Positions 56,715 to 64,000 of a stretch of DNA of 64,000 bases are shown piece by piece (position 1 is the first letter of the stretch; each line of letters starts with the position of its first letter). The DNA comes from Streptomyces sp. NBC_01471 (GTDB taxonomy: Bacteria > Actinomycetota > Actinomycetes > Streptomycetales > Streptomycetaceae): positions 4,016,501-4,080,500 of the forward strand of contig NZ_CP109450.1 of NCBI RefSeq assembly GCF_041438865.1, written 5' to 3'. The translations under genes were made by a program, and so were the position numbers. A model generated the notes under the pieces. The model saw only the letters and a list, made by a program, of their open reading frames with translations. It was not told the DNA's origin and searched no databases.

Positions 56715-58118
56715 TCAGCTGTCGTCGGCACCCGTGCCCGCCGTGGAGTTCGTGCCGTCCACGGCCGTGTCTCCGGTGCGCTCCCGCGCGGGCGGCTCGT
56801 CGCCCGGCCGCAGGGTGAGCAGTGTGATCTCGCTCGGTGCGAAGACCCGGAAGGGCGGCCCCCAGAAGCCGGCGCCCCGGCTGGTGTAGAGCTGCGTGCG
56901 CTCGCCGTGCCGGCTCAGACCGTGTACGACCGGCTGATCGAGCCGGACGAGGAAGTTGAACGGCCAGATCTGGCCACCGTGCGTGTGCCCGGAGACCTGG
57001 AGGTCGACGCCGGCCGCAGCGGCCTGGCCGACGTACTTGGGCTGGTGGGCGACGAGCAGGACCGGTCGTGCCGGGTCTGCCCCGGCCAGCGCACCGAGCA
57101 GGTTCGCACGGTGCCCGGCCAGGCCGGAGGACTCCGCGGTCACGTCGTCCACACCGGCCAGGGTGAGGCGGCCCCCGCCGCGCTCCACCACGACATGGCG
57201 GTTGTGCAGCGGTTCCCAGCCCAGTTCCGCCATGCGGTCCAGCCAGCCCTGAGCCTCCCCGAAGTACTCGTGGTTCCCCGTGACGTAGACCTTCGCCAGC
57301 CGTGCCCGGATCGTTCCGAGCGGCGCGGACTGCTCCCGGCGCTGGGCGGGGGTGCCGTCGGCGATGTCGCCCGCGTGGACCACGATGTCCGCGTCGAGCG
57401 CGTTGACGGCCTCCGCGACCCGCTTCGACCAGCCGGCCCGGTCGATCGGCCCGAAGTGGGTGTCGGCCAGCACCACGACACGGGTGCCGTCCAGACCGCC
57501 GCCGAGCCGGGGGACGTGGACGTCCAGTCGCTTCACCCGGGGCACGCGCATGGCCTCGTGGTGTCCCCAGGCCAGCAGTCCGGCCGAGACCACGGCGACG
57601 GCCACGGCGATGATCCTGGCCCGCTCGGCGCCGCCGGCGCCGAGCCCGATCAGCACGAGGTGCACCAGGCCGCCCAGCACCGACCAGGTGAACAGCACCC
57701 AGATCACCCCGAGGGTGCTGTCCGCGATACGGGCCGCCCGGTCGGCCCGCCGCCGCCCGTGGCCCGCGGCCATGAGGAAGGGGAAGGAGACCAGCCAGCA
57801 GGCGAAGACGACCGTGCCGGCGAGGAAGACCGGGAACGGCCAGTCGGCGCCGGAGGCGAAAAGCGTCCACCAGGGCAGGAAGAACAGCATCGCGAGGACG
57901 AGGAGGACCACGGCCCCGCCCAGTCGCCGACGCAGGGACCGCGGGGGACGCGGGCTGCCTTCCTCGGACCGGGGCCCGGGTGGCGCGGACTCCGCCCCGT
58001 CCCCGGGCGCGGACTCCGCCCCGTCACCGGGCCGCGCCACGGAGGCCGCGACGCCCTCCGGCTCCCCACCGGACGACCGGAGGTCCGACTCCGCCCGGAT
58101 GGATTCGCTGTCTGCCAC
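56715..58118 (-). CDS. Membrane metallophosphoesterase
   Basis: A 467-aa calcineurin-like enzyme (YkuE/YaeI type). A polar N-terminus with a duplicated DGAESAP is followed by four hydrophobic segments (about 65-190). The catalytic domain has VVLADTHFGPIDR, VHAGDIADGT, TGNHEYFGE, LVAHQPKYV and SGHTHGGQIWPF, supplying all metal ligands (D-x-H, GD, GNHE, GHxH). GTG 58118 is chosen for GAGAGG 7 nt upstream; GTG 58145 is possible. Substrate probably a phospholipid or nucleotide phosphoester. Confidence 0.9.
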   Translation of the reverse strand: MADSESIRAESDLRSSGGEPEGVAASVARPGDGAESAPGDGAESAPPGPRSEEGSPRPPRSLRRRLGGAVVLLVLAMLFFLPWWTLFASGADWPFPVFLAGTVVFACWLVSFPFLMAAGHGRRRADRAARIADSTLGVIWVLFTWSVLGGLVHLVLIGLGAGGAERARIIAVAVAVVSAGLLAWGHHEAMRVPRVKRLDVHVPRLGGGLDGTRVVVLADTHFGPIDRAGWSKRVAEAVNALDADIVVHAGDIADGTPAQRREQSAPLGTIRARLAKVYVTGNHEYFGEAQGWLDRMAELGWEPLHNRHVVVERGGGRLTLAGVDDVTAESSGLAGHRANLLGALAGADPARPVLLVAHQPKYVGQAAAAGVDLQVSGHTHGGQIWPFNFLVRLDQPVVHGLSRHGERTQLYTSRGAGFWGPPFRVFAPSEITLLTLRPGDEPPARERTGDTAVDGTNSTAGTGADDS

Positions 58119-58250
58119 TGCGCCGCCTCTCGTGTCCGCTCTCACCCGTCAGTACCCATCGTCCGTCACACGGCGCTCCACGGAACCGTCCGCACCCTGT
58201 TGCGGCGTGATGCGGCAGGGCTGCCACGACGTCCATGACGCAACGGAATT

Positions 58251-58320
58251 GATCACCGCCGCAGTGATCACACTCAACTCCCTTTGCCAATCGCGTACTT
58301 GTGGCGCTCACTGATCACGT
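58251..58320. promoter_or_regulatory. TGATCAC palindrome upstream of snapalysin gene
   Basis: TGATCAC (58251-58257) and GTGATCA (58265-58271) form a perfect 7-7-7 palindrome; a further TGATCAC is at 58313-58319. All lie within 122 bp of the snpA-like start. A repressor or activator site is likely. Confidence 0.5.
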
Positions 58321-58371
58321 GGTGCCCTTGTGGCTCACAGGCAACCGATGTCAGGGAGGGGAACGAATCTC

Positions 58372-58965
58372 ATGATCAGGCGAATAGCGGCCGTGGCGGC
58401 GCTGATCCCAGCCATGCTGGGCGTTACGTCCGGTGCCGCTTCGGCGCACCCGGCACCCAAGGCGACCGCGGCGGTGGTCACTCTGACCTACGACGCCAGT
58501 CGAGCAGGACAGTGGGCGGGCGCGCTCGCGCAAGGTGCCAAGAACTGGAACGCATCGGTACACAACGTGCAACTGAAGCCGGCGAGCTCTCCCAGCTCGG
58601 CCAACTTCGTCTATGTGGCGACCAGCGGCTGGCCCCAGACGACCCTCGGGCCGATCGTCCCGGGCGGCAGCAGAGGTCAGGTGCAACTGGGCCAGGAAGC
58701 GGTCGACGAGGGCTACGACATGACCCGGATCGCGGCGCACGAAACCGGGCACATCCTCGGGCTGCCGGACGACTACAGCGGCCCGTGCTCGGAGCTGATG
58801 TCCGGCCACGGCCCCGGTACGTCGTGCACCAACGCCAAGCCGAGCGCGGCAGAGGTGGCGCAGGTCGACCGGAACTACGCGCAGGGCGCGGCGGCGGTGA
58901 GCCCGAAGCAGCACCGGATCGTGATCGACGCCTGGCCCGCACCGGCTCTCGCCGGCGCGCACTGA
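58372..58965 (+). CDS. snpA: Snapalysin-family secreted zinc protease
   Basis: A 197-aa exported neutral metalloprotease. A signal peptide spans residues 1 to about 25 (IRRIAAVAALIPAMLGV). The extended zinc motif HETGHILGLPD gives H123, E124, H127 and D133, the HExxHxxGxxD of snapalysins. Met-turn region SELMSGHGPGTSC follows. Size matches the family, the smallest known metzincin-like proteases. In S. lividans a LysR gene is divergent to snpA; none is seen here. GGGAGGGG precedes the ATG. Confidence 0.92.
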   Translation: MIRRIAAVAALIPAMLGVTSGAASAHPAPKATAAVVTLTYDASRAGQWAGALAQGAKNWNASVHNVQLKPASSPSSANFVYVATSGWPQTTLGPIVPGGSRGQVQLGQEAVDEGYDMTRIAAHETGHILGLPDDYSGPCSELMSGHGPGTSCTNAKPSAAEVAQVDRNYAQGAAAVSPKQHRIVIDAWPAPALAGAH

Positions 58966-59020
58966 CGGACAAGCCGACACCAGGCAGGACGGCCGTGCAG
59001 GGGCCGCCGGGGACACACAC

Positions 59021-59060
59021 GCAGAAGGACCCCGCCACAGCAACGGCGGGGTCCTTCTGC
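59021..59060. terminator. Strong terminator after snpA
   Basis: A 16-bp perfect stem, GCAGAAGGACCCCGCC (59021-59036) with its complement at 59045-59060, 8-nt loop. Confidence 0.85.
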
Positions 59061-59082
59061 GTACTGCCCGATGAGGGCGACT

Positions 59083-59128
59083 GCGGAGGATACGAGATCC
59101 GAACTCGTGCGGGTCCCCCCACCCGCTC
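59083..59128 (-). pseudogene. 3' remnant of a tRNA-Ser (GGA-type)
   Basis: On the minus strand, a variable-arm hairpin (GCGGGT-GGGGGG-ACCCGC) is followed by a perfect T arm (ACGAG-TTCGGAT-CTCGT) and ATCCTCC plus discriminator G. This is the 3' end expected of a serine tRNA with acceptor GGAGGAT. No matching 5' acceptor or D arm exists upstream, and the anticodon region is degenerate. Such fragments are typical scars of integrated elements. Confidence 0.6.
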
Positions 59129-59210
59129 TCCACGTCTTCATCGGGAGCCCGGGGCGGTGCTGGGCGGGGGCGAACGCAACCGCCCTCCAGGTGGGCGGAG
59201 TCGTCGCCGA

Positions 59211-59969
59211 TCACTTCGCGGTGGCCCGCTCGATCCATGCGCGGTGGGCCGTCAGGTCGGTGTAGATGCCGGGGCCGGTGGCACACTCCGGGTCGGCGTC
59301 GCCGTCGCGGCTGGTTGCCCCGATCAGTTCCCACCGCCCGGGACGGCCCTTGATCTGCGGGCCGCCAGAGTCGAGGATGCACGCCTGCGCGTTCTTGGTG
59401 GGGCTGTCGGTGCACAGCTCGTTGGCCGCGTTGTAGTTCTCGCTGCACCGGTCGTCGGGGACGAGCTTGGTGTCCAGTTCCTGGAGACGGATCGGGGGGT
59501 TCGGGCAGTCGTTGCCGTCCTCGCAGGTCATTCCCCAGCCGAGGATCCGAGTGTTGGTGCCCACCGGCCCGGATTTCGCGGCCAGTTTGATGGGCTTCGC
59601 GTCCACGGGGTGGTCCAGCTTCATGACGGCCACGTCGTTGCGGAACGGCTCGTAGGAGAAGTCCGGGTGTGCGATGACCTTGATGACCTTCGCTTTGGCA
59701 CCCTTCGTCCGATCGTGGTCGCCGACCCGCACGGAAAGCTGCTGGGGCTTGACGTTCACCGTGCAGTGCCCGGCGGTCACGATCCGGTCCGGTTTGATCA
59801 GGGAGGCTCCGCAGTAGTGGTGGCCGTCCTTCTGGATGCTCACCATGAACGGGTACGGAGCGGTGGCATCGTGTCCCCCGATGATCGCTGACGCCGACGG
59901 CGCCGCTGCCATGGTGAGCGTGATCGCCCCCGCCACTGCAAACAGTGCTGCCCTGCCGCGCTTGGTCAT
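59211..59969 (-). CDS. Secreted trypsin-like serine protease (S1)
   Basis: A 252-aa exported protease. Signal peptide about 1-28; the mature N-terminus would be IIGGHDATAPYPF, the activation-type end. The catalytic triad is visible: H68 (TAGHC), D112 (FRNDVAVMKL) and S201 (ACILDSGGP). The residue before Asp-Ser is Leu instead of the usual Gly in GDSGGP, and the disulfide Cys are present. GCAGGAGG precedes ATG 59969. Specificity pocket suggests trypsin-like but was not modelled. Confidence 0.9.
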   Translation of the reverse strand: MTKRGRAALFAVAGAITLTMAAAPSASAIIGGHDATAPYPFMVSIQKDGHHYCGASLIKPDRIVTAGHCTVNVKPQQLSVRVGDHDRTKGAKAKVIKVIAHPDFSYEPFRNDVAVMKLDHPVDAKPIKLAAKSGPVGTNTRILGWGMTCEDGNDCPNPPIRLQELDTKLVPDDRCSENYNAANELCTDSPTKNAQACILDSGGPQIKGRPGRWELIGATSRDGDADPECATGPGIYTDLTAHRAWIERATAK

Positions 59970-60321
59970 CTGTCCTCCTGCTGCTCGTTGAAGTCCTCTT
60001 GGAGTCTTCGTGGAGTCCTCGTGGAGTCCGCCCGAATTCCTGGATCCGAACACTCACGTCGGACCCGGCCGGACTCGACGACGTCCAGCCTGTCCCGGTC
60101 GGAACCCTCGTCGCGTCACTCTTTCCGCCCGGGTGGACTTGCCCGAAAGTCGTACGGCACGCCTGCTGGCTCGTGCTGCGGGACGACCGCGAGGTAGCGG
60201 GGAAGCCACCGACGACTCCACCGACGACTCCACCGACGACGGCCGCCGGGGACTCCGGGCGACTGGCCGATGGCGGCGACGCCGCGGAGGCGGATGTCCG
60301 TCCCGGATCCGGCTGTGGCTC
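59970..60321. other. Intergenic region with 12-bp repeats
   Basis: Contains GGAGTCYTCGT repeats (about 59990-60030) and three CGACGACTCCAC units (about 60210-60240). Open frames here read as low-complexity and show no domain. The protease promoter, on the minus strand, must be in this stretch. Confidence 0.45.
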
Positions 60322-60446
60322 GACGGGGTGTGGGTACGCGTGACGCGGGCAGGCAGATCACTGCGTGCGGGCAGCACGGGCGACGGCGGCTACCGTGTGC
60401 AGGCGGAGTTGCCCGTACGCGGACGAGGTGGTGGCGTGAGTGACCG
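60322..60446 (+). pseudogene. Remnant of a histidine kinase C-terminus
   Basis: In frame upstream of the regulator the sequence reads GVWVRVTRAGRSLRAGSTGD then GGYRVQAELPVRG. This matches the last strand of the HATPase domain in NarL-type kinases (compare RVRLAGGTMGSGPTGDGG and FRIDAALP in the kinase at 61191). No other kinase part precedes it and its stop is lost, so it looks like the truncated original partner. Confidence 0.55.
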
Positions 60447-61084
60447 TCAAGGTAGTCCTCCTCGACGACGAAAAGCTGGTGCGCAAGGGCATCCGGATGA
60501 TCCTCCACGCCGAGCCGGACATCGAGGTGGTCGCCGAGGGCGATGACGGCTCGGTGGCAGTGGACCTGGTGGCCAGGCACCGCCCGGACGTGGTGCTCAC
60601 CGACATCCAGATGCCCCGCGTCGGCGGCCTGGAGGTCGCCCGGCAGCTCACCGCGCTGCCCGATCCTCCAGTGGTCGCGGTGCTCACCACCTTCGACGTC
60701 GACGAATTCGTCTACGCCGCACTCCGGCACGGCGCGGCGGGGTTCCTGCTCAAAGACACCTCGCCGCGCGAGCTGGCCGACGCGGTACGGGTCCTCGCGC
60801 GCGGCGAGGCGATGCTCTCACCGCGCATCACCACCAAGCTGCTGTCCGTCTTCGCCACGAGTGCGGCCGCTTCGCGGGCGCGATCGCGGATGGCGGAGCT
60901 GACCGCACGCGAACGCGAGGTCGCCGTGGCAGTCGCCCAGGGCCACAGCAACTCCCGGATCGCCACCGACTTGTCCATGAGCCAGTCCACGGTCAAGGTC
61001 CATCTCAGCCGGATCATGACCAAGCTCGACGCAGCCAACCGCACCCAGGTCGCGCTCATCACCCACGACGCCGGACCGATCTGA
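60440..61084 (+). CDS. NarL/LuxR-family response regulator
   Basis: A 214-aa regulator. The receiver has DDEK, phospho-acceptor D55 (VVLTDIQMPRVGG), T near 84 (LTTFD) and K near 105 (FLLKDTSP). The LuxR-type HTH is LTAREREVAVAVAQGHSNSR then STVKVHLSRIMTKLDA. GTG 60440 overlaps a kinase remnant. The functional partner is probably the convergent kinase at 61191-62630. Confidence 0.92.
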   Translation: MTVKVVLLDDEKLVRKGIRMILHAEPDIEVVAEGDDGSVAVDLVARHRPDVVLTDIQMPRVGGLEVARQLTALPDPPVVAVLTTFDVDEFVYAALRHGAAGFLLKDTSPRELADAVRVLARGEAMLSPRITTKLLSVFATSAAASRARSRMAELTAREREVAVAVAQGHSNSRIATDLSMSQSTVKVHLSRIMTKLDAANRTQVALITHDAGPI

Positions 61085-61190
61085 GCGCCTGACGTGTCGG
61101 TGACGTCGCCGAGTGCTGCGGCTCGTCGAACACGGAGTGCGGCGGACGGCGAGGCGGCTGCCCGGCGGAACGCCACGATCTCCGGCAGAG

Positions 61191-62630
61191 TCAAACTCCG
61201 TTTGTGGATGCGCCGTTTGTGGATGAGCCGGTTGTGGAAGCTCCGTTTGTGGAAGTTCCGGGCGCCGAGGTGGGCAGCGCGGCGTCGATCCGGAAGCCGC
61301 CGTCACCGGTGGGTCCGGACCCCATGGTGCCTCCGGCCAAGCGGACCCGCTCCATCAGACCGATCAGCCCGTGTCCCCCGCTGGGCAGCAGCGGCTCACC
61401 GTCGGCAGTCGGCTCGGGGCGCCTTTCTGGCGGGCCGTTGACGATCTGTACCCGTACGGTTCGCGGGTCGAAGGCGAGGCGAATCTGCGTCGTGGCGCCC
61501 GGGGCGTGCTTGTGCACGTTGGTCAGAGCCTCCTGCACGACCCGGTGTGCGGCACGCTCGACCGGTTCTCCCAGCGGCTGCGGCGCGCCCTCGACGAGCA
61601 CGGTGACGGGCAGCCCGGCGGTCCGGGAGCCCTCGGCCAGCTCGGCGATCCTGTCGACGGCGGCCCCGGGGACAGGCCGCCGCCCGGCCGACGCGGCAGG
61701 ATCGTGCGGGGCGGTCCCAGACCCACCCTTCGCGGCGTCGCTTCCCGTGGATGCCGGTGGCTCCCCCTCCCCGGTGTCCGGGCCGTTTCTGAGCAGCCCC
61801 AGCATCTCGCGGAGTTCGGTGAGCGCGCGCCGGCCGGCCGTCTGAATGATCTGCGCGGTCTCGCCCGTAACCTCCGGGTCGTGGGCGACAGCGCTGAGCG
61901 CGTTGGCGTGTACGACGATCAGGCTCACCTGGTGGGAGACCACGTCGTGCATCTCTCCGGCGATGCGCCGGCGCTCCTGCTCCCGCGCGGCCTCGGCGAC
62001 GAGCCGCTGTTCCCGCTCGGCGCGCTCCGCCCGTTCGACGAGACCGGCGACGACGGCACGCCGTTGGCCCACGTAGAGCCCGAGCAGCAGCGGCACCAGG
62101 CAGGAGAAGACAAAGTTCACCGCGAACCAGGTCACCACAGTCCGGAAGCTGGACCACGCTGCCGCATTCCAGGGCGCGAGGGCCACCAGCCCGATACCGG
62201 CCGATGCCCAGACGATCCGGCGGCTGTGCGGACCGCGATAGGCACCCTCCGCGTAGTAGGCGAGCGGCGTCACGAAAGCCGAGACCTGGAGGACCTTGGC
62301 GAGCAGCCCGATGGCGAGTACCAGTTCGGGCGCCCGGCGCCGTGCGAGCAGCGGCAGTGCGCTCACCGCGGCGATCAGCAGATTCGCCCAGGGAGCGGCC
62401 GGTCCCATGGAGGGGTTCTGGGCGCTGATCCACACCGCGAGCAGCAACGCGACGGCCGTCAGCACCAGATCCATGGCGCGCGCGGGCAGGAGGGGCGAGC
62501 GGGGTACGGGCCGCGCCACGAGGCTCTGCGCCACGCCCCCGTAGCCGTCGCCGTCGCCGTCGCCGGAGGGCAGGAGTGCCCAGCTGCGCAGCGCGTTCCC
62601 CAACTGGCGAGTGCGACTGGTGGTTCTCAC
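61191..62630 (-). CDS. NarL-type sensor histidine kinase (HisKA_3)
   Basis: A 479-aa membrane kinase. Five or so hydrophobic segments span about 50-190. A coiled coil of ER repeats leads to the HisKA_3 motif ERRRIAGEMHDVVSHQVSLI with H228. The ATPase domain has VVQEALTNVHKHAP (N-box) and GGHGLIGLMERVRLAGG. The C-terminal tail repeats TNGASTTGSSTNG, matching a DNA repeat of TTTGTGGA units at 61200-61260. Start GTG 62630 has only a weak ribosome site. It converges on the regulator at 60440. Confidence 0.9.
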   Translation of the reverse strand: MRTTSRTRQLGNALRSWALLPSGDGDGDGYGGVAQSLVARPVPRSPLLPARAMDLVLTAVALLLAVWISAQNPSMGPAAPWANLLIAAVSALPLLARRRAPELVLAIGLLAKVLQVSAFVTPLAYYAEGAYRGPHSRRIVWASAGIGLVALAPWNAAAWSSFRTVVTWFAVNFVFSCLVPLLLGLYVGQRRAVVAGLVERAERAEREQRLVAEAAREQERRRIAGEMHDVVSHQVSLIVVHANALSAVAHDPEVTGETAQIIQTAGRRALTELREMLGLLRNGPDTGEGEPPASTGSDAAKGGSGTAPHDPAASAGRRPVPGAAVDRIAELAEGSRTAGLPVTVLVEGAPQPLGEPVERAAHRVVQEALTNVHKHAPGATTQIRLAFDPRTVRVQIVNGPPERRPEPTADGEPLLPSGGHGLIGLMERVRLAGGTMGSGPTGDGGFRIDAALPTSAPGTSTNGASTTGSSTNGASTNGV

Positions 62631-62956
62631 CTGGCGAGGATAGGTGGTGCCGGATCATGGCACGTGACCCGAGCTGCAACCCCGTAGCGATATCGGCCCT
62701 GTGCTGCCGCCTCCGCCTCCTCCGGCCTCGCGTGCTCCATGCCGCCCCACGGGCCCGCCGAAAGATGGGCGTGCCGGTCATCTTGCCGAACACCTGACCC
62801 CTCGACACGCTGTGTCCATGACATGCCTGGGTGTCCGCCCCTGCCGGGACGGGCCGACGTACCTCGGCACCGCACCCCGGTGATGTCCCGTCAGAGGCGG
62901 TGTGGACGCGCCGAAAGCGCGCCTATCCCCTCCCATCTCCCATGGAGGTCGGACGA
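62631..62956. other. Intergenic region between divergent genes
   Basis: 326 bp between the kinase and the GH16 gene. No coding pattern, tRNA or clear palindrome was seen; promoters for both genes are expected here. Confidence 0.45.
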
Positions 62957-64000
62957 ATGCGCTTGAGTCGGGCAAGACGGCGGCGCGGCGGGTGGAAGAG
63001 AACGCTCGGGTTGCTCCCTGTCGTCGCCGTCATGGTGGCGACCACCCTCGTCGGTTCGTCGAACGCCGGGGCGACGGTGCCCTCGGCGCCGTCGGGGTTC
63101 ACCCTCACCTGGAGCGATGACTTCAACGGTGCCTCCGGCACCGGCATCGACCAGAGCCTGTGGAAGTACGACACCGGTGCGGGCAGCACGTTCGGCACCG
63201 GTGAGATCGAGACCATGACCAGCAGTACGTCCAACGTCCACTACGACGGCCAGGGCCATCTGGTGCTCCAGGCCCTGCACTCCGGTTCCGACCCGGCGAG
63301 CGGCTGGACGTCCGGACGCGTGGAGACCCAGGCGGCGGCCTTCGGAGCTCCGGCCGGCGGCGTCGTACGCATGGAGTCCGTCCTCCAGCAGCCCAACGTC
63401 ACCACCGCCAACGGCGCGGGCTACTGGCCGGCGTTCTGGATGCTCGGCTCGACGCTGCGGTCCGGCGTGACCTGGCCGAGGTCCGGTGAGGTCGACATCA
63501 TGGAGGACATCAACGGCCGCAGCTCCGATTTCAGCACCATCCACTGCGGCGTGAACCCGGGCGGCCCGTGCAACGAGTCGACCGGCATCGGCTCCGGCGA
63601 GCGTGCCTGTGCGGGCTGCCAGACCGGCTTCCACGACTACGCGGTGGAGATCGACCGCTCGGTTTCGCCGGAGCAGGTCCGGTTCTACCTCGACGGGACC
63701 AATTTCTTCACCGTCAAGGCCAACCAGGTCGATGCGACCACCTGGGCCGACGCGATCGACCACCCCTTCTTCATCATCTACGACCTGGCGATCGGCGGCG
63801 GCTTCCCGGCCGCGTACGGCGGTGGCCCGAACGCGGCCACGGTCTCCGGCGGCAAGCTGGTGATCGACTCGGTGGCCGTGTACAACAAGGCGGCCGGAGG
63901 CGGTCCGGTGACCGGCCGGCCGATCACCGGACCGGGCGGCAAGTGCGTGGACGTGGCGGGCGACGACACCGGCGGCGACGGCACCGCGGTCCAGCTCTGG
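62957..64000 (+). CDS. Secreted GH16 beta-glucanase with ricin-type lectin domain (runs off right edge)
   Basis: The frame is open from ATG 62957 to the window edge (348 codons). Residues 1 to about 40 are a signal peptide with a basic start (RARRRRGGWKRTLGLLPVVA). The GH16 domain (about 48-310) has the catalytic motif GEVDIMED with nucleophile E178 and acid/base E183, and WPAFWMLGS and DYAVEIDRS typical of laminarinase-type endo-1,3-beta-glucanases. From about residue 318 a ricin B/CBM13 lectin domain begins (PITGPGGKCVDVAG, later TAVQLW) and is cut by the edge. Likely degrades fungal or plant beta-glucan outside the cell. Confidence 0.92.
   Translation, partial: MRLSRARRRRGGWKRTLGLLPVVAVMVATTLVGSSNAGATVPSAPSGFTLTWSDDFNGASGTGIDQSLWKYDTGAGSTFGTGEIETMTSSTSNVHYDGQGHLVLQALHSGSDPASGWTSGRVETQAAAFGAPAGGVVRMESVLQQPNVTTANGAGYWPAFWMLGSTLRSGVTWPRSGEVDIMEDINGRSSDFSTIHCGVNPGGPCNESTGIGSGERACAGCQTGFHDYAVEIDRSVSPEQVRFYLDGTNFFTVKANQVDATTWADAIDHPFFIIYDLAIGGGFPAAYGGGPNAATVSGGKLVIDSVAVYNKAAGGGPVTGRPITGPGGKCVDVAGDDTGGDGTAVQLW

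Noticed and set aside
55380..58238. 952-codon plus-strand open frame across the P450 and phosphoesterase genes
   Set aside because: It crosses two well-defined genes on both strands and encodes only Arg/Pro/His-rich sequence, a high-GC shadow.

Overview
The window looks like a Streptomyces (or very close actinomycete) chromosome. It is very GC-rich, has GTG/ATG starts with GGAGG-type ribosome sites, and carries a Streptomyces subtilisin-inhibitor protein, snapalysin, a SigF/SigN-type sigma pair, an F420-dependent oxidoreductase and an actinobacterial integrative conjugative element. From memory, the order sigN, sigF, Dabb protein, tadA, tadA-associated gene, upp matches the S. coelicolor arrangement.

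Region 1 (1-2046) is core chromosome: the start of a PAS-domain protein, a subtilisin-inhibitor-like secreted protein with an eight-unit 14-bp repeat array upstream, and tRNA-Ser(GCT).

Region 2 (2078-20017) is an integrated AICE of about 17.9 kb. It is bounded by a perfect 44-bp repeat that is the 3' part of tRNA-Arg(ACG). The left copy completes the tRNA (2047-2119); the right copy is the displaced original end. A leftward gene chain runs from 15908 to 2200, with many 1-7 nt overlaps: small proteins, a DUF2637 Spd-like membrane protein, a zinc protein, an Arg/Ala-rich membrane protein, a TraB/FtsK transfer ATPase, small membrane proteins, two compact cytosine methyltransferase-like proteins, a primase-polymerase, a DUF3631 ATPase, Xis and Int. 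The pairing of primase-polymerase with DUF3631 places it among primase-type AICEs. Rightward from a repeat-rich control region come a GntR regulator, a HAD hydrolase and two HNH proteins, the second resembling a modification-dependent restriction enzyme. Non-coding signals include integrase arm-type repeats near both ends, an origin-like cluster of 14 GTAGCGG heptamers framed by a 29-bp perfect inverted repeat, a clt-like cluster of CTTGTC repeats just beyond traB, and three GGCTAGCC operator candidates before the GntR gene. The second methyltransferase gene is fused in frame to the primase gene by a seven-G run, which is either a real frameshift or a sequencing error.

Region 3 (20-33 kb) holds a BRO-N protein, a DUF2797 protein, an FMN reductase, an OmpR-type two-component pair followed by a GtrA-type glycosyltransferase and a PMT-like glycosyltransferase, a secreted phosphodiesterase-fold enzyme, a DHA2 efflux pump with its TetR regulator, and an F420/PPOX enzyme.

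Region 4 (33-46.3 kb) begins with a MarR / efflux pump / YceI set in which both the pump and YceI carry extra carboxypeptidase-regulatory-like beta domains. It continues through a lipoprotein, the two sporulation or stress sigma factors, a Dabb protein, a 51-aa membrane peptide, a DUF4232 lipoprotein, tRNA-Ser(CGA), tadA and its partner, upp, and a LytR_C protein.

Region 5 (46.3-64 kb) is more mixed: secreted M28 peptidase, TetR, VOC protein, PEP-mutase/ICL-family protein, divergent MarR/DHA2 pump, an SBD-HNH phosphorothioate-type restriction enzyme, a DUF1963-like protein, cytochrome P450, metallophosphoesterase, snapalysin, a tRNA-Ser 3' remnant, a trypsin-like protease, a histidine-kinase remnant, a NarL-type regulator, its convergent sensor kinase, and the start of a GH16 glucanase with a ricin-type lectin domain. 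Three genes in the window carry recent tandem duplications that include their stop codon.
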